Assembly: GCF_949628265.1 (NCBI RefSeq)
Contig: NC_088790.1
Coordinates: 12,032,545 to 12,096,544 of the forward strand
From: Cloeon dipterum
Taxonomy: Eukaryota; Arthropoda; Insecta; Ephemeroptera; Baetidae
Direction of reading: 5' to 3'
DNA: 64,000 nucleotides
Position numbers and translations under genes: made by a program. Shown here piece by piece: positions 1 to 13,127 of the stretch. The stretch's first letter is position 1; every line of letters begins with the position of its first letter. The notes below the pieces were generated by a model that saw only the letters and a program-made list of their open reading frames with translations, did no database searches and was not told where the DNA came from.

Positions 1-375
1 CTGCAATAATATATCTCATTATTTGATATAAATTATTATACATTATAAAATTATTGTATTGATTATTCAACGTTCTATGGTAGCTCTTAGATTTTGGTGT
101 GGTTATACAAAACGATTCTCTTCAAACTACTACGCAAACACGAGACACATTCAAATGAACGCGCCACCGTTTCCTCCCCCGCCCCTCCCGCAAGCCGCCC
201 CTCCCCTCCCCTTCAGATCAGTCGCGATGAGTTTCCAGGTCATTATGAAGAATAAAATAAAATCGACATTTCCAAATATTCAGCTCGCCGACCGCCGCGC
301 TCACATATCAAAAGTCACCCGGGCGAATTCGGAATTTGATCGAGAAACAGGAGAACCAATAAACAAGCGGACGGT

Positions 376-387
376 CAAGATGGCGAC
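376..387 (+). promoter_or_regulatory. TISU/YY1-like start element
   Basis: The sequence CAAGATGGCGAC closely resembles the TISU/YY1 consensus (SAASATGGCGGC), which combines a promoter element with a start codon for very short 5' leaders. It sits in a GC-rich island (about 150-450) inside AT-rich DNA. The ATG at 380 opens a frame to 472 and has a possible GT splice donor at 407. I do not see the rest of a plus-strand gene, so this is only a candidate. Confidence 0.25.
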
Positions 388-991
388 CGGAGGAGGTCAG
401 CCTCCGGTAATGGAGGGGGGCTCGCACCCCCCCTCCCCCACTACCGATCGGAGGCGTCTTTTCGATTTTTAAAAAAAGAAGAAAATACGAGAGAGCAGAT
501 CGCGTATAATTATGATTAATGTTCTTAATCTCTCTATTATTATTACGCTGAATTGTTACGTGTCCAAGAACCATATTATTATAACGTAATATTATATTAT
601 TCGTACCACACGCAAACACGGAGATGAGCTAGACGAGATTTTGTCAGCGGCGACGAACACACACTCACACAACAATTACACAAACACATTATGATTAAAT
701 TATGATATATTGCATCAAGCAAACAGCATTTATTATGTGGGTAGATTATTGCATTTGCATATTATTACGCATACCATGGATATTATTATTACTATTGTAC
801 GAAATACGCAAGCGATATGTACTCCCGCGATCAGTTTCCACGTGTACGTTTCTTTATCGACGACGCGGTATTTACTAGACTTGGGAATTTTCGTCGGAAT
901 TTCGGCCACGTTGAATTCGATTCCAGACACTCAAACTCCAAGAGTTTTTTATTGTAAAGTTTTTCGACCGACGAAAATGCCCGGGTCTGAT

Positions 992-1012
992 ATAATTAAT
1001 TAATTAATTAAT
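992..1012. repeat. (TAAT)n simple repeat
   Basis: Tandem TAAT tetranucleotide tract of about five copies in noncoding DNA. Confidence 0.9.
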
Positions 1013-1615
1013 GAGTGTCTCTTACCTGCTTTTGCTAGTTTTTTCAGTGCACAAAGTGACGACTCTCTCGATCTCTCTCTTAGATTTTAAGATGATTTGG
1101 TTTCGCAGTATTCGTGAATTTGCTGTGTTTTACTCTTGTCTTTTATTCTTATTCTCTTCTATAAATATACATTAATTGCTGTGACAAGCTGTAAAAGTAT
1201 ATTGAATACTCTTAAGAAGCGATGGGTTGGACTTTGGTTGTTGCGTGTTGAATTTCAATTAGTTATATATGTGTACACACTCTCACACAAACTCGATTAT
1301 GATTCTGTCTGACGCACAAGTGACGACACGACGATTCCAAAGAAATCCTGTGAACGAAAATTCTGATCTCACACACGATATATTCTATGTATTTGCTATC
1401 CAATTTTTTTGTGATTCGCGCATACGCACACAATCTGTGCATTTAAACCGCTTCGGTTGAGTTTACTTTTCTCTATCACACTCACTCTCTCTATTCTCGT
1501 ACTCTCGTATAAATTATTCTTGGCGAGTAAACCAAATTTTCTGCTGAACACACAAACACATACGCGCTATGAAAGAATAAGAAGAGCTATGTACTTATCC
1601 ACACAAACACACAAC

Positions 1616-1634
1616 TCACACACACACACACACA
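1616..1634. repeat. (CA)n microsatellite
   Basis: Uninterrupted CA dinucleotide tract inside a wider CA-rich segment (about 1530-1645). Confidence 0.9.
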
Positions 1635-2672
1635 ACACGCATTAAGTATATAGGACAAAACGAACCTTTCAAATACATATTATCTCTCGCTATACTTTTT
1701 TGTCTTTGACTGTTAAGTGTGTACGCTAGTCGAGTTTAGGATTTGTTTTAGAATCTCTTATAATTATATTATATAAACACAACAACAACAAACTGGAAAG
1801 GAATCTCAAACTCAGCGAAAACAACTTATTCTCAAGCTAAAAAATATAAAACGGAATTCACGGAAACTCTGAGAGACGCCCAATGGTACAATACATCAAA
1901 ATTTTCAAGTTCTCGCGGAAAGGAATATTTTGAATCGGATCCGGTAATTTTTTGCAAATAAAATGCTGATGTGGTCTTTGAGGAATGATATACCAATTTT
2001 TATAAAAAGGTCATTGGAGTACGGCGGTGTACCGCCTTTTTCAAATCGTCAGAGACGCAGAACGAACGAAAGTGAGAGCAAGGAATTAAGTTGGAAAGAA
2101 AGAAACCACACGACTAACAACAACAGCAGTAACTGTGATGACCTGTTATAATAAATTTGCATTCATTTTCAATGTACCTCACCTATTGTCTCAAACACAC
2201 GTTCTGGGGATGGAAAAAGTTGACAAGCAGAGAGAAAAAATGAATCTACATTCACACAGCCACATACTAGAAGCGGAATCGAACAAGGGAGCAGTCAAAG
2301 ATTAATATTTAATAAGAATTGTTGTTCCCTCCCAAGCGATAATATTGAAATGAAAAGAAGAAGAAGATATGACATGAAAAACATAGGAAATTGGTTGTAT
2401 TATGCAATATTTGTACTTTTCCATGTTGAAAACTCAAATACAATAAAATTATTGGAAATAAAAAGACAAAAAACTTTTCTTCCACACACGACCGCTGAAT
2501 AAAAATGCGATTGATCCTTCAAATAAAAATCATATTTGCCGTACATTTACAGTAAACACACATTTTCACAAAGGGACAATATATATAACATGTTACAGTT
2601 TGCGAGCGTATATATAATTTGTTCTTAATCCGGATTCGAGAAGCCTTTCGTTCTACGTAGAATGTTGCGAGA

Positions 2673-5600
2673 TTATTTGGCCTGGTCGTGCTTGGCCTGG
2701 TCGGTGTCGTCCAGCATCGTGATCTTGTGCACGATCGTCTCGCCGAGCACCTTCTCGGCCTTCTTTGGCATCGCCATCAGAGGCGGGCCGACGATCACGG
2801 CCGACGCCTTGGACGCCTTGCGGTGCACGAAGTGACTGGTGACCACGCTGATGTGGTGCTTGGTCGAGTGAATCAGACTGCCGCTCGACAAGGACGATGC
2901 CTTCACGCGACCCTCTGAAAATGCGACTTTAGTTCCAATTCGATTTTTAAATTTCTAATTTGTAAAAAAATATTTTTTAGTTCAGTAAAAAACATCACAA
3001 ATGATTAGAGGTCTCAGTCAGCTAATTTTGGGTTGTGTGGTCAGCCGCCAGCAGTCACCGTGAATTTGGATAATCTGCTCCAGCTACGCCAGCCACGCCA
3101 GAAGTCGGCCGAAAAGTCGTAAAAAGGTTAAATTACTCTGGGGAACAAAATTGGTCTCCGAACCCTAGTGCCCTTAAGCTCTATCAAACTTCACTTTTAT
3201 CTTTTTTTTCAGCCGTCAACCGCTGGCGAAAATGCCCAGCCACCGCCGGGCTAAATTTCAGCTAATTGTAAACCGGTCCAGTTAGTTGTCACCTCAAAAT
3301 TGCGTGCCTGAGACCTTTAAATATGGTGCAGTTTTGCGGAGGGAAAATTTATTAATTGTTACAAAAATGCAGGTAAAATTAAACTAATGATGATCAGGGG
3401 TTTCACGAGAGCTGTATTAAATCATTTTTGCCAGAGGAGTAAAACCTTTCTATAATTTCCTGATCTCGAAAGCAGTAGTTCTAAACGCAATCAAGTTAAT
3501 TCAATTTGATTGCGCCATGTACTTTTGAGAATGAAAGCTACATTTAAATATCTTAAATATAAGCGGCTGGAGGAACATTATATTTAATAGAAGAAATAAA
3601 ACTAGTGCACTTGAATTTTACTCTCGGGCGTGTAAACAGCTCTCATTAGCTAGGGCTACAGAAAGACAAGGTCAATGGTGAGGAATAAATTTGACCTGAA
3701 AAATCCAGGCTTAATATAAAAAATTAAGTGTATAAAAATCGACTATCGGAACCATTCAGAAAGTAAAATTTGCTACAATGGTAAAGTATGTTAGACTAAA
3801 TATTAAAAAAATATCAGGTAAAAATAAAAAATACTTAAAATTGTCAAGTCTTTAGCTGGCAAAAAAGGTTTATTTATAGCAAATTCACACAAAAATACGA
3901 TTATTTCATAGCATGCTTGCTAATTGATTTGCAATAATATATTTTATGTATTACAAATCTTTGAAAAATATCAAATCAACTTTTCTTATAAAAATAAAGT
4001 TAAATCAATTCAATGTCATTCATAGGGTTGGGAATATAAGACGGGGTTCTGACATAAGTACGACTGTCCATGAATCACTTTTTGTATAGTTTAAGATGAT
4101 TTTGAAGATTTAAAATTATTCAGTGTGGCTCAAAAAGTAATAACAATGCGTGATTCATGCGCATTTTGTGTCTAAAAGTTAATTAAACTCACATAAAGTC
4201 TTCAACCGTCCTAAAGTCCTGACCCTAGTTTTTGCTAACACCATTTAATCAAATCTCGTAATTTAAAAAAAAAACCTTGGATGGATCGTCTTAAACTATT
4301 CATTTTTCACACTGTAATGTTAGATGAACAGGCTGGATATGAATAGTTCAAGAGCTTTTTAAAACAAAAATAGAGAAAAAGAGAGTATACGAAACAAACA
4401 GGCTACATTAATATTTTTTTACAAAATATATATGTAACAAACATGCATGGTTTTATTTCAAATCCAATGAATATTTTCCAAAACACATAAATCTAATTTT
4501 TCCAGTCCTTTACAACTATCATTTTTGGTACTTAGTCAGCGTTTTAATTGGTAAGTATAAATTTTCATGATTGCAAACTTCAAAGATATGCCTCGATACC
4601 TTTGGAGGCCTTGAGCGGCGTCTTGGTTGATTCCTCGGTCTCGCTGTCCTCGACCGAGGAGGAGGCGGTCACGTGGTGTAGGTGCTGCAGGTGGCGTCGC
4701 TCCATTTCGTCGCGCAGACTAGAGCTCTCGAGCGAGCTGCCCAGGTGCGACGACGACTCGACGTCCGAGTCGCCGGCCAAACTCTCCTTGCGCAGGACGC
4801 GTCCACCCTTGGACTGGTGGTCCGAGGCGCTTTTGCTTTTGCGTAGGTTCAGGTGCGCCGACGGCTCGGCCACGTCCAAACTTGCGTTTGTTTTGCTCTC
4901 GGCAGTCGCCTGCGGATACAAACAACAAAATCCGAGTTTATTATAAATTGTTATAAAAAATCAATGACAAGATTGAATAAACAGGATTTTTTTTAGAAAA
5001 TTTGAGAAAAATCTTGAGAAAACAACAGTTTTTAAAGTGACTGTATTGTTTTTCTACGGCAATACAAATTTTAATGATTGATAAATATAGACGATTCGTA
5101 GAGCTACAAATTATTGTTCATCCACTTAAACCGACGAGCTTGAAAGAGGAAAGGTGTTTAAAAAATGTAATTTATAGGTTTGAATTTACAAAAAAAAAAA
5201 AAATGTAAAAAAGCTTGAAACTCTCTGGAGTTAGAAATCAGAAATGAAATTTATTTAAACTTGCAAAATTCACAAAGTGATCTTATAATTGTGTGGTGAC
5301 AAAGAAAATTATTGTTTCGTGTTTGATATATTTTATGAGAACTTAAAAAACTGTTGCTTTTTAGTCTTTACTTACGCCTTCCAATCCTTTGTAATCTCTC
5401 AAGGAGCACTTAATAATTTTGGCAGAGGCCGAGTGCTTCAGGTTGCGCCTCAGCACCGGAGAGTTTGGGTCCAGGTCTGAGAAGTCGGGTAGGAATACGT
5501 CCGCAATTTCATCATCGGAACCAAAACCGAAAATGATGTCGTCTGGAAATGAAAGCATTCAATTAGGATTGAGGAGGAAATTTTGATTTCAAATAAATTT

Positions 5601-8600
5601 AGCAGATTTTTGACAGACTTACAGATTTGCCAATTGAATCCAAATGTGCACAGTATCGAGAAATTAGATCAGTGCAAGATTAGGGGTGCAGTGGAACTAT
5701 TTAAAGTCATGATTATGCATGATCGTAATAACTGTTTATAAAGTTACATGCAGTGCTCAAAATATATTTGTATTTTAAAATGAAACTAAAATTTATCAAG
5801 GGAGTGACAAAAAAGAAAGACGTTCACCTCGGGCCGAGTGGTGTTCAGGTGGTCCTTCTCCGGGTCTTTCAGGGATGAATCCTGGCAGGAGGGTGGGCAT
5901 GTCCGGGGCTAGGGTGCTGGGGCATTCGGAGGCGTCGTGTGCGGCGCCGAAGAGGACGCCGGCGTGGGCCACCAGCAGCTCGACGGCGCGCGTCTGGTGC
6001 ACCGTGTCGGCCAAACAGCCGAGTGAGGCGTGGCCGCCGGGGGTGCGCAGCAGGGTCGGTCCAAACACGATGCCCAGGTTGGCCGCCGGCATCTGGTTGT
6101 CCTGCGCGTGAGCGGCCACGTGGCTCAGGTGGCGCATCAGGAAGCGCAGACACGCCAGGTTGTCGGCCGGCAGCCGGTGTACCAGGGCGTCCAGCTCGGA
6201 TACGCCGCCCTCGGCTCCTGGCGACCACTCGCGGGCTAACCTGAAGACACAAAGGTAGATTTCCACTGGCAAGAACTCGAAGAATAGCGATAAAGTTTTA
6301 TTTTTTGTTAAGAATTTATGTAGCAATTTTAAAATCATTTTATTTTCTTGATAAAAATTTAGGCCCTTTATCCTTTTCTATCCATCTGATTCACTTATTT
6401 AACTTTTGAGAGCTACAAAAAATTGAATCAAACCCTTTTTAGAGCCAAAAATCATTCATAACATGTTTTAAATCCTTCTAAACATCTTTAGACACAAATA
6501 AAATGTTCAATGTTATTTACGTATATTTATGAAATGTCTAGAAATAATATTTTACCAGTGTTTTAATACAATCATAAACTTAATTTGTTTTAATTTTTTG
6601 GCTTATTAAAATAATAAAAAAATCTTTGAAGTTTTGTTAGTCTGCACAGAGATTGTTAATAAGTTTTTGAAAGGGATTAATTAGTATTTCTTTCCACCTA
6701 CTTGAGGAAACTAGGATAGAGTTCAAAGGTGAGCAAGGGGACAGGCAGCTGGCGCAGGTAGAGCTTAAGCACGCTCGCCACCACGTGGCAGTTGGCGCGT
6801 GACAGGTCAACCAAGTCGAGCACGCTCTCAAACTCCTCGACGAGCTTCTCCACTTTCGACTTTACGCCGGAGATACGGTAAATACCCTGAAACAGATCCA
6901 ACCTGAGGTCAGGTGCTGCTAATATGAGGTGGGATTTGGTGTACCTTGATGGTCAGGGCTGACCTTTCGATTTCCTCGACGCATTTTGTGATGACTAGCG
7001 GCACGGCACAGCCCGTCTCCTGCAGATGCTGGCTCAAATCCTTGCCGAAGATGCCTTTGCTCAGGGCCAACCTGGCCGGCAGACAGTGAGCCGACAGTTT
7101 GCTCAGACATTCTTTGTGGCAACCGATGCCACACTGCAACAACAAAGATTTTTAAAATCTAGGTGAATAGAACTTTAAAAATAACTTAAAGAAATTGAAT
7201 GTTTGGTTTACACGTTGTGCTGGTTCATTCCATGAAATCGAATAGAAGAAATTCTAAAATATATAAAAAAAGATTTAAAGTAAAAAACACATGAAATACA
7301 CGAATACTGAAGTTTATTTTATTTTTCAAATTAGTATTATATGAGCATTTATTTAGTTCTAGACCAAGATAATTTTTTTCTATTTGTATTGTCTCCTTCT
7401 TGCAATACAGAGGGTATGCAGCGCCTAAAATAATTTTTTATTGGGTGCTATGCCGTTTCCTAAACAAGTGAAATGTCGTAAATCGAAAAATATGATTTTT
7501 TGGAAGAAAAGGACAGCAGGATTTGAACTGCTGCAGCAATTTTTTGTCTTTTAAATAAAAAATATCTTTTAATTAAATTTTATCGACATAAACTCAAAAA
7601 CGAAAATTAGCAGAAGTAAGTCAACGCGTGGAGCTTACCTTGACGCACTGCAGAGCGCTGGGGTAGACGACACAGTCGCACTCAGGACACCGCAGCTCGC
7701 CCCTGCTGGCGTCGGCAGCACGGAACTTGTGTGTGAGGGCGGCCGCGGACATGTCGTTCAGCAGAGTGTCGGCAGCCGGCTCGGCGGCGTTCCTGCCGTC
7801 CAGCTCGTCGCCCGACGAGTGCGGCATTGTTGGCGAGTTGAGCACCGGTGACGGCTCGCGGCTCTTGCCGCCGCTGTGGCTGCTGTCCGAGTCGCTGCCA
7901 GCCGCTTGCTTGCCGCGCAGGCTGGGCCACGCGTGCCGCACTAGGAACGGCCCCCGACCTGGCCCTGAAAGTGAGGTTGCTATACATGATTTATATGAGC
8001 AGGCGTTATTTTTATTAGAAAGACTTCTATGCAGTTTTTAGGTTTGAGAAACCTTTGAAAGAGAAAGAAAATATATTTCGTGTAATTACAAACCTTGTAC
8101 GAAAATGTCTGGATCAGCAGCCGCGTCCATTACGTTGGAAAGGCTGGCCGAGCTCTGCAGCGCGTGCTTCTGGCTGGCCAGCGCACAGAATCGTTTCACA
8201 AACTCGTGGTATTGCTGACCTGGCTCATATTGGTTGCTGCTTTCGTACAATCTTTGGAACTAAAGAAAGCAAAAAAAATCTTCACCTTTAAACTAAAATC
8301 GAGGGACTTTTTATTATAAATTGTAAATATAAATGTTATATTAGTAAAATTTTAAGATGATAATAGCAAAGACTCGAAAAAAAATGATATATGCAATGTA
8401 TGTCATTTCATGAAGTTTCGTAATTCAGAATTAATAAAGTACGTTTTAATTTCCCCTACCTGGATGGGTGTGATGGAGCTTTGGTTGTGTTGCAGTTGGA
8501 AAAAGTTCATAGTGGCAGCCTTGATGGTCTGGTCGTACTGCAGCAAAAGCGCCTGCAGACTATGCAGCACTTCAGCTTTGACTTTGTGCAGGTGGCGGGC

Positions 8601-11600
8601 TTGCGTCTCCACGTCTAAGCTCGCCTTTTTGTAGGTGCTCTCCGCCTCAAAAGCCTAGAAACCAAATTCGACTTCAAATTGCTTCCCGTAAAACTTCTAA
8701 TTCGCAGAAATAACTATTTGCAATGAAATAAAATCTGATCGTAGGAAGAGTATTTTTCATTAAAATGAAAAAATGATTGGTAAAAATGGGAATTTCCATG
8801 TTTCACAGCGTCATTTAATTTTAATAATGTATTTTTCTCCTGATTAATCACTGAAAAATCCTACCTTTTGAATAGCGTCGTCGTCGACCTTGCGACGCCT
8901 CTCAGGCCTGGCGTCGAGCTCGACGGCCGCCCTGGCCGCCTGCTGGCGCTGCGCGAAGATGGCATAGGCCTTGCGTTTCGCGCCATCCGCCTCTTGCATG
9001 CGACGCAGTTCACGCTGCCACTGCTCCTTGAGCTGCTTGCGCCGCCGCTCGTGCTCCGAGCGACGCGCCCGCATCGGCTGCAAAAACCCAACGCATGAAA
9101 TCAACCGTTGATGTGCAACGCTGCAGACGTACCTCCATGAACTTGGCACCCAGAATCAGCGAACCGGTGTCCAGGAACGCGTTGCAGTTGTCCGAATCGT
9201 TGTCCAAAGCGTGACAGAAGACGCCTTGCAGCGGCAAGTGGCTCTGTGTGTGAATTTAAATTAACCAACTTTGGAAATTAAAATAAAATAAGAAGCAGTA
9301 GATATTGAACGAAAATTTATTCCAGAAATGCATGAGTTTAAATTTAATTTATGCTCCATAATATTGAAAATTTCAGCCTGAGGCTGTGAAGCATGCTGTG
9401 CCGCCGAACAGCAATGCTGCGCAGGTGGTGGGAAACTTGCAACATAGCTATGGATTTAAGGTTAGTGGAGCCGGCAGAGACAACGTTTCCATGATGTTCT
9501 AAATGTGCCGAAAAATTTTATTGATAAAAATATATTTTTTACCCACCACAATCTTTTATTTTATTATTTTTAAATGTGGAAATTATATATTACTTAATTA
9601 CCGGGAAAAACTACTTTAATGGGGCTTTCAATTTTTTGGAAGAATGTTTTAATTAAATTTCCCTCATTGCCCATACTAAAATATAAATATTTCAACGCAG
9701 CTTTAATTTTAACTTTTGAAGCCAATAGTACCATTTTATCCGTCCCCCTCCTATATATGTACTAATTGTTAAATCACATTTAGAGAAGTTAAGAAATTAT
9801 TTAAAGTGGCGCAAGCGTTATGAAAAACTATTGTTGTTTTGAGGCCCATAATTAAAATATGTCATATATTTAGTCTACCTTGTCATTTTTTTAACTGTCT
9901 TCAATATGAACCACTCACAAGTTTTTTTTTAATATCCAACGATTTACTGGAGTGTTAAAAAAACTCTTTTTAGAAGATTTGGCATCAAGTTTTTGAATTT
10001 GCAAAATGTAATAATTTGGAGGCACAAACCTCCTCGCAGATGAGTGGCTTGACGGTGAGTGCCAGTTTGGACAGGTTCTTGGCATACTCGAGCTCGAGGT
10101 GCGTGCGCTTCTCGACGTAGGCGAGCACGTCCTTGAGGTACTTGGCGCACAGTTTGGCTCTGCGCAGCAACGCCTCAACCGAGTGCTCGGCCCGCAGCAG
10201 CTCTGACTCGTGCTCGGTGGCCGCGGTGGCCGCCTCGTCGGCGCCGGCCGAGCGGCCGCGCACCGACGCTGCCCTGCCCGTCAGCGTCTCGTAGGACTTG
10301 GTCTTCCCGGTGACGGCGCCGCCGCTCGTGAAGGGCACGTTCGCTGCATCTAGGTCGCCCATCAGGTACTCGGACACCCTGAGAAATGAGGTGAATCATT
10401 AATATTAATCGGGAAAATATTACAAAATTAAAAGGATAAGTTATTTGTCATGTAAAAACTAAAAAAATATTTTACTAAGAAATCAATGGAATGTTGAGCC
10501 TATCATGCTTCGATGATTTCAAGTCTCTAAAATCTAATTGTCATTTTATTATCGTTCAATTCAAACAATTAAGTTTTGTGTAGACGAAATGTCAAAGGTC
10601 TGAGGACAAAATTGGAATGAGATCAAGCAAATTAAATTAAATTCACACCAGAAACTATTCCTTTAAAAATGTTCAATATTTACAGGTTTTGTATGACCAT
10701 TTTGAAAAACTCGTCTCCCCGTGATGAAATTTAAAAACAATGTGTGTTTTGGATTCCTCTCGCAGAGCCCGATCGGACAACACCAAATTATATGTCATGG
10801 GTCAAGATCAAAGGTCACTTATGTTAATTTTGTTTTCTTATTAAAATTTTGAAAATGAGCTCAAGATTTTGGAGTTTTGAAACTATGATTTTAAGTTTTC
10901 TTGTGATATGTGTGAAAATATCAGACTGTTTTTCTCACTAGTTGACTCAAAAAACACGAATTTTTCGACATTTTCCTATTTCGCAAATACTGCCTACTCC
11001 AAATCTCGGGTTCTAACCATTCGAATTGCCAAAACTACCCTACGTTAGACTCGTATCAACCTTCCCTTACCAGCTAAAGGGTTACGGAGGCCCTTTACCC
11101 TAGTTTTTCACCTTTGCACTTCTACCTATTGCAATTACGAGCATTATCCCAACATTTGATGTTTCTACCAGTAGTGGCGGGAAGCGCCCACAATCTGTTT
11201 ATACATATTATAAATCTTTAAACTAGTTCATTCTCAGGTCACGAATGCATCCCCTATTTCTCAAATTAATTGCAACATGTCACAATTTCCTTTTTGATAC
11301 TGCCGTCACGAAAAATTAATTCACCTGCTGCTGAAAGCAAGGGCGAGTTTGTCGATGGCGTCAAAGAAGTCCTTTGTGCTCGCCTTGTCGTCCTCGTAGT
11401 CGTGGCCTATATAAAAGAAAAGAGATAATTACGAAATGAACACGCGGAGCGGGTGGAGATGGAGGAAGCTGACCTTTGACTTGCTGGATGAGGGCGCCGG
11501 CCGCCATCAGCAGCTCCGTGTTCTGCAACGAGTGGTGCTTTTCGAGCACCACCCTCAGGATGCGCAACACCTCGCCCAGCCTGTCGTGGGCCATGGTCCG

Positions 11601-12175
11601 CACGTTGTCCTGCAGGTCTGAAACAACAAAAAATGCGATTATTATTAGGTTTCCAGAAACAAATTGAATTAAAATGAATAAAAACGTTTAATTTATATTT
11701 TGGCAATTACATGGAAGTAGGTTATATTTTCCCAGCTATAGATTTCTATTCTTTCAATCTTTAACATTTCAATAATACTCAAATTCAGAAAATATTGTAA
11801 TTTTTAAATTTTAAAACTTAATCAAATTTCTGTAGATAATTTTGACTGCAAAAATTTTTTCTTTTACGAGCACAAATTCCAGCGAGGCATATCAAGTTAG
11901 AAATAAATTTGTGAAACAGAAGTTCATTTGTTAAACGCACCTCTGTCGGAGTGGTGAAAGACGGTTTTGAGGAGCGCAAGGGCCTCCTTGAAGGCACGCA
12001 CGTCGTGCGTCAGCGCCGAGATCTCCTCCTGCTCGACGCCATGGCTCTCGGAGCTGCCCTCGGAGCTGATGCTGGCCACCGACATGGACCGCACCGACGA
12101 CATACCCGACACGCCTGATGACGACGACAACCGCTGCAGACCCGCCGCCGTGCCCCGACTCGCCGCCTCCGTCAT
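2673..12175 (-). CDS. Rho GTPase-activating protein, F-BAR/C1/RhoGAP (GMIP/ARHGAP29/ARHGAP45-like)
   Basis: Exons in transcription order: 12175-11941, 11617-11474, 11406-11325, 10378-10030, 9243-9133, 9077-8865, 8654-8460, 8259-8094, 7964-7639, 7133-6945, 6886-6702, 6240-5828, 5542-5376, 4909-4600, 2914-2673; about 1108 residues, with all phases agreeing. Residues ~214-490 look like an F-BAR helical module. A C1 zinc finger (~575-625, HKF..CPECDC..CGIGCHKEC) is followed by a RhoGAP domain (~638-830) with the arginine finger in GIYRISG. This order is that of the vertebrate GMIP/ARHGAP29/ARHGAP45 family, which stimulates GTP hydrolysis by Rho-type GTPases at membranes and the actin cortex. The C-terminal ~280 residues are Ser/acidic-rich with no domain I recognise. 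The ATG at 12175 directly follows a splice acceptor, so noncoding exons, or an earlier start, lie upstream. The family call is firm; the exact orthologue is not. Confidence 0.87.
3008..3316. mobile_element. MITE-like inverted-repeat element with TTA target duplication
   Basis: The left end (AGGTCTCAGTCA..AATTTTG) and the reverse complement of the right end (AGGTCTCAGGCA..AATTTTG) match at about 22 of 28 positions. The ends are flanked by TTA at 3005-3007 and at 3317-3319. A three-base TTA duplication is typical of PIF/Harbinger elements and their MITEs. It has no coding capacity and lies in the last intron of the RhoGAP gene. The superfamily is inferred from the target site only. Confidence 0.6.
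9377..9460 (+). other. orphan exon-like segment opposite the RhoGAP gene
   Basis: An 84-base open segment (28 codons) of raised GC content lies in a minus-strand RhoGAP intron. On the plus strand it has a TTTCAG acceptor in front and an AAG|GTTAGT donor behind. Its translation has no stop but matches no family I recognise. It could be an exon of an unseen plus-strand gene, a decayed retro-fragment, or chance. Confidence 0.25.
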
Positions 12176-13117
12176 CTATAAACACATTAAAATTTTGAGT
12201 TATTAGAAGAGCTGCCATGACATCAATTTTAAAATCAATATTAGGAGATGCGAAGTATAATTATTCTCTTCAGATGCAATTTACGAGGTAGTTTTTTTGG
12301 TTTTAATGCCCGAAAACTGCGACTTTGAAGTTGGTTTTATGTATTTAAGATGAAAATATCCCTTTTACAAAATCAAATTATATTTTGGTCCTATTTATAT
12401 CGTACTAGGCTTGCAGTTAATTTCTATTTGCTTGAAACAAATTATTGATTGAAATCAATTTAAACCCTGCGTCAAATCCTGTAATTTTACATATTAATCG
12501 GTAATCTGTTTGAAAGCTTTTTGCTTGATCAGTCTGTAGTTTTAAAAACTGAATTCTATGGCTTCCTTTTACTTGTGAACGTTTTTACTCTAGAAATCCA
12601 GGATTGCTCATTAATTGACCAAAAAAAAGATGCTGATTATATTTCTTGGAAAGAAATGAAAAATTAAGGCTTTATTTTAATACTTTAAGGGTTTTTGCAG
12701 GTGATTCAGAATCGTCCGCAGATAGCTCTGAGTATATATCGGTATATATAATGGTCTTTTATTTTATTCAGGAAAAAAGCAGCCACTTTAAATATGTACG
12801 TTAGCCTACGAAAAAATTATATGCTTTCTTTTAAATTGTTCGCATCGAGTCGCTTAACCTTAGTAGATCTGTACAGTGTGTGTACTTTTTCAATTTGGCT
12901 AGTTTAATCAGTTTTATCTAAAAATGAGGGGGAAATTATCATTTGTCCTACTTAACGGCTTTTTATTTAAAACTCATGACTCAGTAATTTTATGTTTCTG
13001 TGAAAGCCATGTAACAATGACTAAGCGGTCGCAGAAAACAACAAGCATTGAGTTGTTGGTTAAAATGAGCCCAATTAATTAATCCGTTCGAAATAAAAAT
13101 AATAGGTTTTGCCACTG

Positions 13118-13127
13118 GCGCCATCTG
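13118..13127 (-). promoter_or_regulatory. CTCF-like core motif
   Basis: GCGCCATCTG reads CAGATGGCGC on the minus strand. This resembles the insect CTCF core (AGRTGGCGC). The same core occurs twice in the foldback element at 44714-45021. Binding is an inference. Confidence 0.2.

Larger units (their letters stand above)
1..2672. other. 3' flank of the RhoGAP gene, no confident gene
   Basis: This stretch lies downstream of the stop codon of the minus-strand RhoGAP gene and probably holds its 3' UTR and intergenic DNA. I see simple repeats, pyrimidine-rich and GC-rich patches near 150-450, and no long coding frame with codon-like composition. Minus-strand AATAAA signals occur near 948-953 and 1142-1147, so the 3' UTR could be about 1.5-1.7 kb, but the exact end cannot be fixed from sequence alone. 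Confidence 0.5.

Noticed and set aside
5869-6252. Arg/Pro-rich alternative frames across the RhoGAP exon
   Set aside because: Shadows of the real frame, which encodes conserved RhoGAP sequence.
7500-7535. tRNA T-arm-like sequence (GGATTTGAAC)
   Set aside because: No matching acceptor stem, D-arm or anticodon arm could be folded around it.
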